A stretch of DNA of 64,000 nt from assembly GCA_022072095.1 (NCBI GenBank), contig JAJVIJ010000014.1:1-64000 (forward strand), read 5' to 3'. Position numbers and translations under genes: made by a program. This stretch comes from Rhodocyclaceae bacterium. GTDB taxonomy: Bacteria > Pseudomonadota > Gammaproteobacteria > Burkholderiales > Rhodocyclaceae. This document shows, piece after piece, positions 47,958 through 56,771 of this stretch; the stretch's first letter is position 1, and every line of letters starts with the position of its first letter. A model generated the notes under the pieces. The model saw nothing but the letters and a program-made list of their open reading frames with translations. It was not told where the DNA came from and searched no databases.

Positions 47958-48484
47958 GGGTGGCGAGCGGGCGCAAGGTCATCATCATTGCCGGACCGAA
48001 CGGCGCCGGAAAAACCACGTTTGCGCGCGAGTTTCTGCCCAACGAAGCGGGTTGCCCGCAGTTCGTGAATGCCGATCTGATTGCCGCTGGACTCGCCCCT
48101 TTCGCACCCGAGACCGCTGCCGTGCAGGCCGGGCGGCTGATGCTGGCGGAAATGGATCGCCACTTTGCGGCCGGGCACAGCTTTGCTTTCGAAACCACCC
48201 TGGCGGGGCGCGGCTATCTGCGCCACATCCGCCGCTGGCAGCAGGCGGGCTATCGGGTGAAGCTGATCTTTCTGCGCCTGGACAGTCCGGATGAGGCAAT
48301 CGCGCGCGTTGCGCAGCGCGTGCGTCAGGGTGGTCACGATGTGCCCGAGGCCACCATTCGGCGCCGTTTTGGGGCGGGATTGAAAAACTTCGTGCATCTG
48401 TATGCGCCAGCGGTGAACGCTTGGATGCTGTATGACAACGCCGGTCCCGTGCCGGTGCTGCTGGACAGGAGCGACAAGCCATGA
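47954..48484 (+). CDS. Zeta-toxin-like P-loop kinase
   Basis: The 176-residue protein has the Zeta toxin family layout: Walker A GPNGAGKTT near residue 14, VNADLIAAGLAPF, and the diagnostic FAFETTLAGRGYLRHI followed by VKLIFLRLDSPDEAI and a VPEATIRRRFGAGLKNF arginine-rich lid. Zeta toxins phosphorylate UDP-activated sugars, blocking cell-wall synthesis; related proteins have unknown targets. Translation starts at GTG 47954, overlapping the mod stop, or at GTG 47960, which has GGAGGTGTGA upstream. The stop overlaps the next gene. Location inside a type III R-M operon is unusual. Confidence 0.85.
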   Translation: MRVASGRKVIIIAGPNGAGKTTFAREFLPNEAGCPQFVNADLIAAGLAPFAPETAAVQAGRLMLAEMDRHFAAGHSFAFETTLAGRGYLRHIRRWQQAGYRVKLIFLRLDSPDEAIARVAQRVRQGGHDVPEATIRRRFGAGLKNFVHLYAPAVNAWMLYDNAGPVPVLLDRSDKP

Positions 48485-48747
48485 GTGAACCGGATCGCGA
48501 TGAAACCCAGGACGCCGATCTGCGGCTGTCCGAACGGGCCTTGCTGCGCGCCGCGCAGCGTGCCCGCGAGTTGGCGATGCAGACTGGCACCGAGTTGGTG
48601 GTGAGCCGCAACGGCGTGATCGAGCGCATCCGGCCCGATCAGGAGATCGACGCGCTCTGGGTCGAGGAGGCGAAGCGCCGGTTGGCCGCCTACCGGGCCG
48701 GCAAGGTTCATGGCATCCCCGCCGAGGATGTGGTGGGCGAGCTGTGA
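48481..48747 (+). CDS. Small putative antitoxin paired with the Zeta-like protein
   Basis: The 88 residues start four bases before the zeta stop (ATGA). The middle part (RAAQRARELAMQTGTELVVSRNG) resembles small proteins encoded beside single-domain Zeta-like kinases in proteobacteria. The C-terminal 30 residues (WVEEAKRRLAAYRAG followed by GIPAEDVV) recall the unstable-antitoxin family (addiction module component). The functional link to the toxin is inferred from coupling and size; I do not recognise the whole protein as one known family. Confidence 0.65.
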   Translation: MSEPDRDETQDADLRLSERALLRAAQRARELAMQTGTELVVSRNGVIERIRPDQEIDALWVEEAKRRLAAYRAGKVHGIPAEDVVGEL

Positions 48748-48778
48748 TGCGTCGTTCATGCGCGCAGCCGGGGACGCC

Positions 48779-51502
48779 ATGACCCCCTTCACCCCCAAAC
48801 AGTACCAGCAGCAGGTGCTGGACAGCGTCGAGGCCTACTTTCGCGCCTGCCACGAGCTGCTGTCGCCGTCGATCGCCTTCACCGCCACCACCGAGCGGCT
48901 GTGGGGGCGCGGCAATCCATACAACCCGCTGACCGGCTTCCCGCCTGACATGCCGTACTTCTGCCTGCGCGTGCCGACCGGCGGTGGCAAGACCTGGCTT
49001 GCGGCGAAGAGCGTTCAGCTTGCCAACACGCATCTGCTGCGCACCGAACACAGCGTGATCCTGTGGCTGGTGCCGAGCAAGCCGATCCGCGAACAGACCC
49101 TGCGCGCGCTGCGCGACCGGCTGCATCCGTATCACGCGGCACTTCGCGAAGCCGGCCCGATCACGGTGATGGACCTCGACGAGGCCAAGAGTGTGACCCG
49201 CGCGGCGCTGGACACCTCCACCACCGTCATCGTCGCCACCCGACAGGCGTTTCAGGTGGAGGACGAGGAGTGCCGCAAGGTGTATCAGAGCAGCGGCGCG
49301 CTGATGCACCACTTCGACAACCTCTCGCCCACCCAGCGCGACGGCTTGTTGAGCGAGGGCGCAGGTGCAGAGCGCACGACGCCCTGTTCGTTGGCCAACG
49401 TGCTGCGGCTGCGCCGGCCGTTCGTGGTGGTGGACGAGGCGCACAACAACCGCACCGAACTGGCCTTCGACATGCTGGCGCGCTTTTGCCCCAGCGGCGT
49501 GCTGGAACTCACCGCCACGCCCGATCTGGAACGCACGCCCAGCAACGTGCTGCACAGCGTCTGCGCCGCCGAGCTGAAGGCGGAGGAGATGATCAAGCTG
49601 CCGGTGGTGCTGGAGACCGAGCCGAGCTGGCAGCAGTGTCTGGCCGACGCGATCGGCCGCCGCGAGGCGCTGCACAGGCTGGCCGATGAGGCGCGCCGCG
49701 CCGGCGCCGATTACCTGCGGCCCATCGTATTGATTCAATCCGAGCCGCGCCGTGCCGGCATCGAAACCCTGGATTTCGAGCGGGTGCGCCAGGAGCTGAT
49801 CACCAATCACGGCATTCCGGCCCGCGAGATCGTCGTCGCCACCGGCGAGGAACGCGGCCTGGAGCAGATCGACACCAACTACAAGCTGGGCATTGCCGAT
49901 CCAGACTGTCCGGTCAAGTTCGTCATCACCCAGAAGGCGCTGGCCGAAGGCTGGGACTGCCCGTTCGCCTACATCCTGGTGAGCATGGCTTCATTGTCGT
50001 CGGCGACGGCCGTCGAGCAGTTGCTGGGCCGGGTGCTGCGCCAGCCGAACGCACGCCACTTCGCCGATCCGCTGCTGAACCGCTCCTACGCCTTCGTGGT
50101 GTCGCGCAACTTCGCCGAAACGGCGGGCGCGCTGCGCGATCGGCTGGTGGCCGGCGCCGGCTTCGAGCGGCGCGAGGTGGCGCAGTTCGTCACCGCCGCC
50201 AAGGCCGAGCAGGCAAGGCTGGATCTGGAGGGCCACGCCGGCCGCGCGGTGATGCGCCCGGTGGTGGTGGCACTGCCCGAGAAACCGGACCTCAAGCGCC
50301 TGCCCAAGCCGGTGCGCGACAAGCTGAGCTGGGACGGGAAGCTCAATGCCTTGACCATCAGCACGCCGCTGACCGAGGACGAGACCGGCACGCTCACGGC
50401 GGCGGTGACCTCAGAGGCCGCGGCCACGGCGATTGCCGAAGCCGCCGAAACCAGCCGCACCACGGCGATCGAGTTCTTCCAGACGCCGGCCGAACGCGGC
50501 GAGCGCTTTGCGGTGCCGCAGCTTGCGTTGCGTGTGCAGGGCGCGCTGCAACTGTTCGACGACCCGGAGCTGCTCGACTACCCCTGGGCGCTGTCGACCT
50601 ACGATGCCGCGCCGACCACCGCAGAGCTGGCCATGCTCGGGGCGTCGATGAAGGTCTCCGAAGGCGGCGAGATCGATGTCGACGACGGCGGCCGGCTGGT
50701 GTCGCGCTTTCTGCCCGAGCTGCAACGCGATCTCGGGCTGGTCTGCCCGCCCGAGCGGTGGGACGAACTGCGACTGGCCACCTGGCTGTGCCGCAACCTG
50801 CCGGAGCCGTCGCTCACCCATGCCAGCAAGCAGGCTTTCGTTGTCCGGTGGCTGACCGAACTGCTGCGCCGCGACGATTTCCCGCTGGCGCGGGCCAATC
50901 TGCAGAAATTCCTGATTCGCAACCTGCTGGAGGCGCGCATTCGACAGTTGCGCCGGCAGGCAGTGGGCCGGGCCTTCCAGCAGACGCTGTTCGGTGACGC
51001 TGCTGGGCAGCGGGTGGCGGTGAGCGACAGCCACGCTTTCGAGTTTGCGCCCCAGGCCTATGCGCCGAGCCGCGATTACGACGGCCGCTTCGGCCACTTC
51101 GACTTCCGCAAGCATTTTTATGGCCGCATCGGCGACTTCGACAGCCACGAGGAGTTCGACTGCGCCTGCTGGCTGGACATGCAGGCGCAGCGGGGGCGCA
51201 TCCGCTTCTGGCTGCGCAATCTCGTTCGGCGCGAGGGGAGTTCGTTCTTCCTGCAGAAGGCCGATGGTCGTTTCTATCCGGATTTTCTTTGTCAGTTACC
51301 CGGTTCAGCAGACCAGCCCGGTACGATCCTGGCCGTGGAATACAAGGGCGCCGACCGCTGGAGCGCCGCCGACGATGACCGGCTGATCGGCGGCCTGTGG
51401 GCGAACCTGTCCGAGGGGCGCTGCCGCTTCGTGATGGTGACCGACAGAGGCTGGGAGCGGATCGAGGCGCAGTTGAACCAGCACGACGCCGGCGCGCGAT
51501 AA
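48779..51502 (+). CDS. res: Type III restriction enzyme, helicase-nuclease subunit (Res)
   Basis: The 907-residue subunit has an SF2 motor: Walker A PTGGGKT (66-72), DEAH at 219-222 (VVVDEAHNN), LTATPD and QLLGRVLRQP (motif VI). Its C-terminus carries a PD-(D/E)XK nuclease site, Asp835 (YPDFLC) with Glu854-x-Lys856 (VEYKG). With Mod it would cut DNA between two inversely oriented unmodified sites after ATP-driven motion. The start at 48779 has GGGGAC upstream. It is 31 bases behind the small antitoxin-like gene, so the whole locus is probably one transcript. Confidence 0.93.
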   Translation: MTPFTPKQYQQQVLDSVEAYFRACHELLSPSIAFTATTERLWGRGNPYNPLTGFPPDMPYFCLRVPTGGGKTWLAAKSVQLANTHLLRTEHSVILWLVPSKPIREQTLRALRDRLHPYHAALREAGPITVMDLDEAKSVTRAALDTSTTVIVATRQAFQVEDEECRKVYQSSGALMHHFDNLSPTQRDGLLSEGAGAERTTPCSLANVLRLRRPFVVVDEAHNNRTELAFDMLARFCPSGVLELTATPDLERTPSNVLHSVCAAELKAEEMIKLPVVLETEPSWQQCLADAIGRREALHRLADEARRAGADYLRPIVLIQSEPRRAGIETLDFERVRQELITNHGIPAREIVVATGEERGLEQIDTNYKLGIADPDCPVKFVITQKALAEGWDCPFAYILVSMASLSSATAVEQLLGRVLRQPNARHFADPLLNRSYAFVVSRNFAETAGALRDRLVAGAGFERREVAQFVTAAKAEQARLDLEGHAGRAVMRPVVVALPEKPDLKRLPKPVRDKLSWDGKLNALTISTPLTEDETGTLTAAVTSEAAATAIAEAAETSRTTAIEFFQTPAERGERFAVPQLALRVQGALQLFDDPELLDYPWALSTYDAAPTTAELAMLGASMKVSEGGEIDVDDGGRLVSRFLPELQRDLGLVCPPERWDELRLATWLCRNLPEPSLTHASKQAFVVRWLTELLRRDDFPLARANLQKFLIRNLLEARIRQLRRQAVGRAFQQTLFGDAAGQRVAVSDSHAFEFAPQAYAPSRDYDGRFGHFDFRKHFYGRIGDFDSHEEFDCACWLDMQAQRGRIRFWLRNLVRREGSSFFLQKADGRFYPDFLCQLPGSADQPGTILAVEYKGADRWSAADDDRLIGGLWANLSEGRCRFVMVTDRGWERIEAQLNQHDAGAR

Positions 51503-51615
51503 TCCGGCACGGCTCGTGCTGCGTGGCGTCCACACGTCGCCCATCGCCCTTGCACCGATCAGCGTTGCCGACGCCTTGCCCGCCCCTACCCCATCCTTTC
51601 CCTTCGAAAGACTGC

Positions 51616-52776
<1,161 letters not shown>

Positions 52777-52807
52777 TCGGCGAGCGGTGGTCACCACGCC
52801 GATGGGC

Positions 52808-52844
52808 TTGAAAATGGTTCAACAATTCTTGTATTATTGAACCA
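52808..52844 (+). promoter_or_regulatory. ars promoter with ArsR operator dyad
   Basis: TTGAAA (52808-52813) and TATTAT (52832-52837), 18 bases apart, form a good promoter. An inverted repeat TGGTTCAA (52815-52822) / TTGAACCA (52837-52844) brackets the -10 region, the expected site for ArsR repression. The predicted transcription start falls on or next to the arsR ATG at 52844. Confidence 0.7.
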
Positions 52845-53224
52845 TGAACCACCCCGAAGCCGAATCTCGAGCCGCCGCTCAGGCAGACCCCCAGGCCGAG
52901 TCCCGAGCCCTTGCCGCACTGGGTGCGCTGGCACACGCTCAGCGGCTGCGGCTGTTCCGTGCCCTGGTCGTTGCCGGCCTGGACGGACTGACGCCCGGTG
53001 TGCTGGCCGAGCGACTCGAAATCGCGCGCAACACGCTGTCCTTCCACCTCAAGGAATTGGCCCACGCCGGCCTGGTCACGATCGAGCAGCAGGGCCGCAA
53101 CCTGGTCTATCGCGCCGATTTCGCGCGGATGAACGAGCTGCTCGGCTATCTGAGCGAGCACTGCTGCCAGGGTGGTGTCTGCGAAATCGGCCCAGGCTCA
53201 TGCGTCACCGGCTCATCCTGTTGA
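52844..53224 (+). CDS. arsR: ArsR-family arsenic-responsive repressor
   Basis: The 126-residue winged-helix repressor (HAQRLRLFRALVVAG, then RNTLSFHLKELAHAGLV for recognition) has a C-terminal cysteine cluster: Cys107-Cys108, Cys113, Cys120 and Cys126 (EHCCQGGVCEIG). Binding of As(III) to C-terminal cysteine pairs is known for the Acidithiobacillus-type ArsR, which this resembles, rather than for the helix-located site of plasmid R773. It overlies its own operator and has no Shine-Dalgarno sequence. arsI and acr3 follow. Confidence 0.93.
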   Translation: MNHPEAESRAAAQADPQAESRALAALGALAHAQRLRLFRALVVAGLDGLTPGVLAERLEIARNTLSFHLKELAHAGLVTIEQQGRNLVYRADFARMNELLGYLSEHCCQGGVCEIGPGSCVTGSSC

Positions 53225-53240
53225 AAGAAAGGAACCTCCC

Positions 53241-53720
53241 ATGAAACGCTTCCATGTCCACCTGCATGTCGAGGATTTGAACCGCAGCATCGCCTTCTAT
53301 TCGGCGCTGTTTGCGGCGCGGCCCGTGCGCGTCGAGGCCGATTACGCCAAATGGATGGTGGATGACCCGGCGCTCAACTTTGCCATTTCCACGCGTGGCG
53401 AGCGGCCCGGGATCGACCATCTGGGCATCCAGACCGAGGACGCGGCCGAGCTCGCGGCCCTGAAGGCGCGCGCGCTGGCCGCCGACCGCGCCTGCCTGGA
53501 CGAAGGCAGCACGAGCTGCTGCTATGCGCGCAGCGACAAGCACTGGGTCACGGATCCGCAAGGCGTGGCCTGGGAGCATTTCCACACGCTCGCCGACATC
53601 CCGGTGTTCCGTGAGGCGCCGACGACGGCGGTCCAGGCGGCCTGCTGCGCGCCACGGCACGCGCCGACCGTGGCGACCGGTTCCACCCCGCCCGCTCACG
53701 AATCCCCTTGCTGCGGCTGA
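53241..53720 (+). CDS. arsI: ArsI-type organoarsenical C-As lyase (glyoxalase fold)
   Basis: This 159-residue vicinal-oxygen-chelate protein fits ArsI, a non-haem iron dioxygenase that removes the methyl group from trivalent methylarsenic. Visible ligands match the known enzyme: a His in FHVHLHV near the start, His60 (IDHLGI), Glu112 (WEHF), and the vicinal Cys93-Cys94 in SCCYARSDKHWV that bind As(III). The cadmium-induced CadI proteins share the fold. The tail adds two more Cys pairs (ACCAP, PCCG). It lies between arsR and acr3. Confidence 0.9.
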   Translation: MKRFHVHLHVEDLNRSIAFYSALFAARPVRVEADYAKWMVDDPALNFAISTRGERPGIDHLGIQTEDAAELAALKARALAADRACLDEGSTSCCYARSDKHWVTDPQGVAWEHFHTLADIPVFREAPTTAVQAACCAPRHAPTVATGSTPPAHESPCCG

Positions 53721-53738
53721 GCCGGCGGCATTGCATCG

Positions 53739-54785
53739 ATGAGCGTCTTCGAGCGTTACCTGACGGTGTGGGTGCTGTTGTGCATCGTGGCCGGCATCGC
53801 ACTGGGACAGTTCGCGCCGGCCACCTTCCAGGCGATCGCGCGCATGGAGCTGGCGCGCGTGAACCTGCCGGTCGGCCTGCTGATCTGGGTCATGGTGATT
53901 CCGATGCTGCTGAAGGTGGACTTCGCCGCGCTCGGTCAGGTCCGGCGGCACTGGCGCGGCATTGGTGTGACAGTGTTCGTCAACTGGGCCGTGAAGCCCT
54001 TCTCGATGGCGCTGCTCGCCTGGCTGTTCGTGCGTCACGTGTTCGCCGAATGGCTGCCCGCTGCGCAGCTCGACAGCTACGTCGCCGGCCTGATCCTGCT
54101 GGCGGCAGCACCGTGCACGGCGATGGTGTTCGTCTGGAGCCGGCTCAGCGGCGGCGACCCGATGTTCACGCTGTCGCAGGTCGCGCTCAACGACCTCATC
54201 ATGGTGTTCGCCTTCGCGCCGCTGGTCGGCCTGCTGCTCGGACTGTCGTCGATCACGGTGCCCTGGGACACGCTGCTGATCTCGGTCTTGCTCTACCTCG
54301 TCATCCCGGCACTCGTCGCGCAGGCATGGCGCCATGCGCTGCGCCGGCGCGGCGACGGTGCGTTCGAGCGCGCGCTGGCGCGCATCGGTCCGTTGTCGAT
54401 CGCCGCCCTGCTGCTGACGCTGGTGCTGCTGTTCGCATTCCAGGGCCAGGCGATCCTGCGCCAGCCACTGGTGATCGCGATGCTGGCGGTCCCCATCCTG
54501 ATCCAGGTGCTGTTCAACGCCGGCCTCGCTTACTGGCTCAACCGCCGGGTCGGCGAGCGCCACGACATCGCCTGCCCGTCGGCGCTGATCGGCGCGAGCA
54601 ATTTCTTCGAACTGGCCGTGGCCGCCGCCATCAGCCTGTTCGGTTTCGATTCGGGCGCGGCACTGGCCACCGTGGTCGGCGTCCTGATCGAGGTGCCGGT
54701 GATGCTGGGGGTGGTCAGCCTGGTCCAGCGCTCCCGCGCCTGGTACGAACACACCCCGTCTCAAGCTGCGAGGTCGACCCGATGA
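53739..54785 (+). CDS. acr3: Arsenite efflux permease ACR3
   Basis: The 348-residue, ten-helix ACR3 permease expels As(OH)3. The essential residues are present: Cys126 in the helix LAAAPCTAMVFVWSRL and Glu291 in GASNFFELAVAAAISLFG. The end of the gene overlaps the first codons of a broken arsC copy (ATG at 54782). The last 160 bases are duplicated downstream at 57809-57969. Confidence 0.95.
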   Translation: MSVFERYLTVWVLLCIVAGIALGQFAPATFQAIARMELARVNLPVGLLIWVMVIPMLLKVDFAALGQVRRHWRGIGVTVFVNWAVKPFSMALLAWLFVRHVFAEWLPAAQLDSYVAGLILLAAAPCTAMVFVWSRLSGGDPMFTLSQVALNDLIMVFAFAPLVGLLLGLSSITVPWDTLLISVLLYLVIPALVAQAWRHALRRRGDGAFERALARIGPLSIAALLLTLVLLFAFQGQAILRQPLVIAMLAVPILIQVLFNAGLAYWLNRRVGERHDIACPSALIGASNFFELAVAAAISLFGFDSGAALATVVGVLIEVPVMLGVVSLVQRSRAWYEHTPSQAARSTR

Positions 54786-54963
54786 ACGCCGTCACCATCT
54801 ATCAGTGTCAAAGGAGAAAGTCCTACGCCAAGCGGGCGAGGGGTTTGTTGCGGCCACACGGCCACACAAGTTCGGAGTGTTCGCGAACCGAGTCCGATTT
54901 CCATCAAGCATGCGTAGGGTTCTTGGGCGAGTTACTCGGCTCTGGGGCGAAGCGTTGCAGCAC
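54625..54963. repeat. Direct repeat copy 1: acr3 3' end, arsC start, kef 3' end
   Basis: This 339-base segment is nearly identical to 57809-58139. It contains the end of acr3, the first 23 bases of arsC (54782-54804), about 96 bases of foreign sequence and the last about 63 bases of the kef gene. Copy 1 has an extra 8-base tandem unit (GGCCACAC). The acr3 part is almost unchanged; mismatches concentrate downstream of it. Confidence 0.9.
54782..54804 (+). pseudogene. 5' stub of arsC
   Basis: The first 23 bases of arsC, coding MNAVTIY and two more bases, are intact here and then switch abruptly to unrelated DNA at 54805. The same 23 bases recur at 57966-57988 (again a stub) and at 59971-59993, where the intact gene continues. 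It marks the original acr3-arsC junction. Confidence 0.85.
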
Positions 54964-55008
54964 GTGTGGAGTTGGAGTTGCCTCGCCTGCGCCCTTTGCG
55001 GCATTGGA

Positions 55009-55200
55009 CTAGCCGCCACCTGCCCTTCGGCTCAAATCCGCCGCGTCGCGCTTGCATGCTTCAATCAATTGCTCTGGATCGGTTCCTGCTTTTGTGATGG
55101 TGCGGCCTTTCGCGTCCCTGGCCACGACTTCATACACACCGGCAGACTTCTCGTCGATATCAAAGGTCCACCCCGGAAGCTCTGGATACTTGCGGATCAT
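55009..55200 (-). CDS. Small hypothetical protein, 63 residues
   Basis: The minus-strand frame encodes a 63-residue acidic/basic protein (PELPGWTFDIDEKSAGVYEVVARDAKGRTI) with a plausible beta-then-helix pattern ending in EACKRDAADL. The composition looks like real coding DNA, unlike shadow frames here. No function is recognised; it lies between the copy-1 repeat and the 103-bp repeat. Confidence 0.5.
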   Translation of the reverse strand: MIRKYPELPGWTFDIDEKSAGVYEVVARDAKGRTITKAGTDPEQLIEACKRDAADLSRRAGGG

Positions 55201-55250
55201 CGGGGGAGATGAACCCGGCGTGACGGGAGTGTGAAAGGACGAAGCGGATT

Positions 55251-55353
55251 CGATGAAGCCGCGCTGACGGGCGGATTACTGGGCGGTTAAACGAGAAGAA
55301 AATCCGCTGCGCCGGAAGGCGAAAAGGTACGGCGGACAGGCGGACGGGACACC
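55251..55353. repeat. 103-bp direct repeat, left copy
   Basis: Bases 55251-55353 match 56991-57093 with two visible differences (AAAAGGTAC against AATAGGTAT). The two copies flank the HTH/antitoxin/PIN toxin module at 55469-56557, spaced exactly 1740 bases apart. Confidence 0.9.
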
Positions 55354-55468
55354 TGTCAATACGCGGATGAGCTGTTTTTTATTTAGCGTGTATGCTAACG
55401 TCTGGCCTGCATCTTTGCAACCGGGGGTTAAAGTGCTTGCCACTATCGATTTGGTTGGGTGGCTCACC

Positions 55469-55870
55469 ATGGGTTTTCCGCAACGACTGGCCGCACTGCG
55501 CAAGGAACGCGGGCTGACCCAGCAAGCGCTGGCGGACCGCGTGTCGGTGCATATCACGCAGATCAACCGCTACGAGACCGGCGACAGCCAGCCCACCCTG
55601 GACGTGATCCGGCGGCTGGCCGTGGCGTTGTCGGTGTCTGCGGATGCGCTAATTTTCGGGAAGGATGAACGCGGGCCGGACGAGGATCTGCGCTTGCAGT
55701 TCGAGGCCATCAGCCAGTTCGACGAAGAGGACAAGGAACTGGCGCGCGGTGTCCTGGAAGGCCTGATCCTCAAGCACCAGGCCAAGCAGTCGGTGTTGCG
55801 GCAGGCGGCGCGCAACGCGCAGCCGGCCAAGGCCAAGGCGCCGACCAAGCGTGCGGCGGCCCGTGCATGA
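55469..55870 (+). CDS. XRE-family helix-turn-helix regulator
   Basis: The 133-residue protein has a standard XRE domain in the first 60 residues (RLAALRKERGLTQQALADRV, then HITQINRYETGDSQPTLDVIRRLAVAL). An acidic region and a basic, Ala/Lys-rich tail follow. It lies directly upstream of the antitoxin/toxin pair, 17 bases away, and may regulate it or serve as an extra antitoxin. The start at 55469 was chosen because the domain begins there; the longer frame is unlikely. Confidence 0.85.
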   Translation: MGFPQRLAALRKERGLTQQALADRVSVHITQINRYETGDSQPTLDVIRRLAVALSVSADALIFGKDERGPDEDLRLQFEAISQFDEEDKELARGVLEGLILKHQAKQSVLRQAARNAQPAKAKAPTKRAAARA

Positions 55871-55887
55871 ACAAGGAGTAAACAGCG

Positions 55888-56151
55888 ATGACGGAACTGG
55901 TGGTGAAGCTGCCCGATGAGCTGGCGCAGCGGGCGAAGAGTGCAGGACTGCTCTCCGACAGCGCGATTCAGCAGCTACTGGAGGAGGCCATGCGCCGGCA
56001 GGCGGGCCGCAGGCTGCTGGAGGTGGCCGAGCGCATCCAGGCGGCAGGGATTGCGCCCATGAGCGAGGAAGAGATCGTGGCCGAGGTCAAGGCGGTGCGC
56101 GCCGAGCGCCGCGCCCGTCCGGCCAAGGCCGACGATGCGGGTCGTTCTTGA
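55888..56151 (+). CDS. Antitoxin of a PIN toxin pair
   Basis: The 87-residue protein starts with a ribbon-helix-helix-like segment (TELVVKLPDELAQRAKSAGLL, DSAIQQLLEEAMRRQAG) and ends in a long charged helix. It follows AACAAGGAGTAAACAGCG and overlaps the PIN toxin gene by 17 bases. It should bind both its promoter and the toxin. Confidence 0.78.
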   Translation: MTELVVKLPDELAQRAKSAGLLSDSAIQQLLEEAMRRQAGRRLLEVAERIQAAGIAPMSEEEIVAEVKAVRAERRARPAKADDAGRS

Positions 56152-56557
56152 TACCAATGTGGTGGTCTCGGCGCTGATCTGGGGCGGCACGCCCTTCAGG
56201 CTGATTCAGGCGGCCACCGCCGGGGAGATCGAGTTGTTCACCTCGCCGGTGTTGCTGGCGGAACTGCGCGAGGTGCTCTCGCGTGAGCATCTGGCCGCCA
56301 GGCTCGTCGAGCAGCGCTCTTCGGTCGAGGAGGCCATCGCGTTGTATGGCGAGCTGGCCATCCGCGTGTCGCCCTTGGCCACGCCCCGCGCCGTGCCCAA
56401 TGACGCCGACGACGATCACGTGGTCGCCGTGGCCGTCGCCGCCCGCGCCGATCTGATTGTCTCTGGCGACAAGGCACATTTGATCCCGCTCGGCTCCGTC
56501 GAGGGCATTCCCATCGTCTCGCCGGCCCAGGCCGTCGCCATCATCGCCGGCGGCTGA
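56135..56557 (+). CDS. PIN-domain toxin (TIGR00305-like)
   Basis: The 140-residue protein is a single PIN domain with acidic residues Asp6 (VLDTNVVVSALIWGG), Glu43 (LLAELREVL), Asp94 (DADDDHVV) and Asp112 (VSGDKAHL). The opening is typical of the 'putative toxin component, PIN family' group. It overlaps the antitoxin gene and is followed by a GC hairpin. The module sits between the 103-bp repeats, so it probably travelled as a unit. Confidence 0.85.
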   Translation: MRVVLDTNVVVSALIWGGTPFRLIQAATAGEIELFTSPVLLAELREVLSREHLAARLVEQRSSVEEAIALYGELAIRVSPLATPRAVPNDADDDHVVAVAVAARADLIVSGDKAHLIPLGSVEGIPIVSPAQAVAIIAGG

Positions 56558-56564
56558 TACGGCA

Positions 56565-56587
56565 ACGCCCGCTCGAAGGGCGGGCGT
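56565..56587 (+). terminator. Hairpin after the PIN toxin gene
   Basis: ACGCCCGC and GCGGGCGT, separated by a short TCGAAG-type loop, form a stem directly downstream of the toxin stop. No long U tract follows. Confidence 0.5.
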
Positions 56588-56610
56588 CGTCAAGGTCAAG
56601 TCAAACCGGA

Positions 56611-56771
56611 TTACGTGTGCGGCGAGTCCATCTTGTCGAGCAGCAAGCCGATCTCTTTCAGCAACGCAGCCACGCGCTCACCATCCGCCCCGATCCGCGT
56701 CTCAAACTCGAACACTTCGATCCCGTTGCAAACCTCATTGAGGGCGGCGTTCACGATCAGGAGTTCATCTC
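56611..56771 (-). pseudogene. C-terminal fragment of a small hypothetical protein
   Basis: On the minus strand the reading frame DELLIVNAALNEVC, then GIEVFEFETRIGAD and LLKEIGLLLDKMDSP, ends in TAA at 56611. A TGA immediately precedes DELL in frame, and no ATG is left, so the gene is cut or mutated at its start. The amino-acid pattern is coding-like and recalls a small helical protein common in proteobacteria, but no function is known. Confidence 0.45.

Noticed and set aside
47873-49810. Minus-strand open frame of 645 codons
   Set aside because: Antisense to mod, the Zeta-like gene and res; no motif.
54805-55212. Plus-strand open frame running from the arsC stub across the kef tail
   Set aside because: It is a read-through of rearranged sequence, joining antisense kef codons and intergenic DNA.
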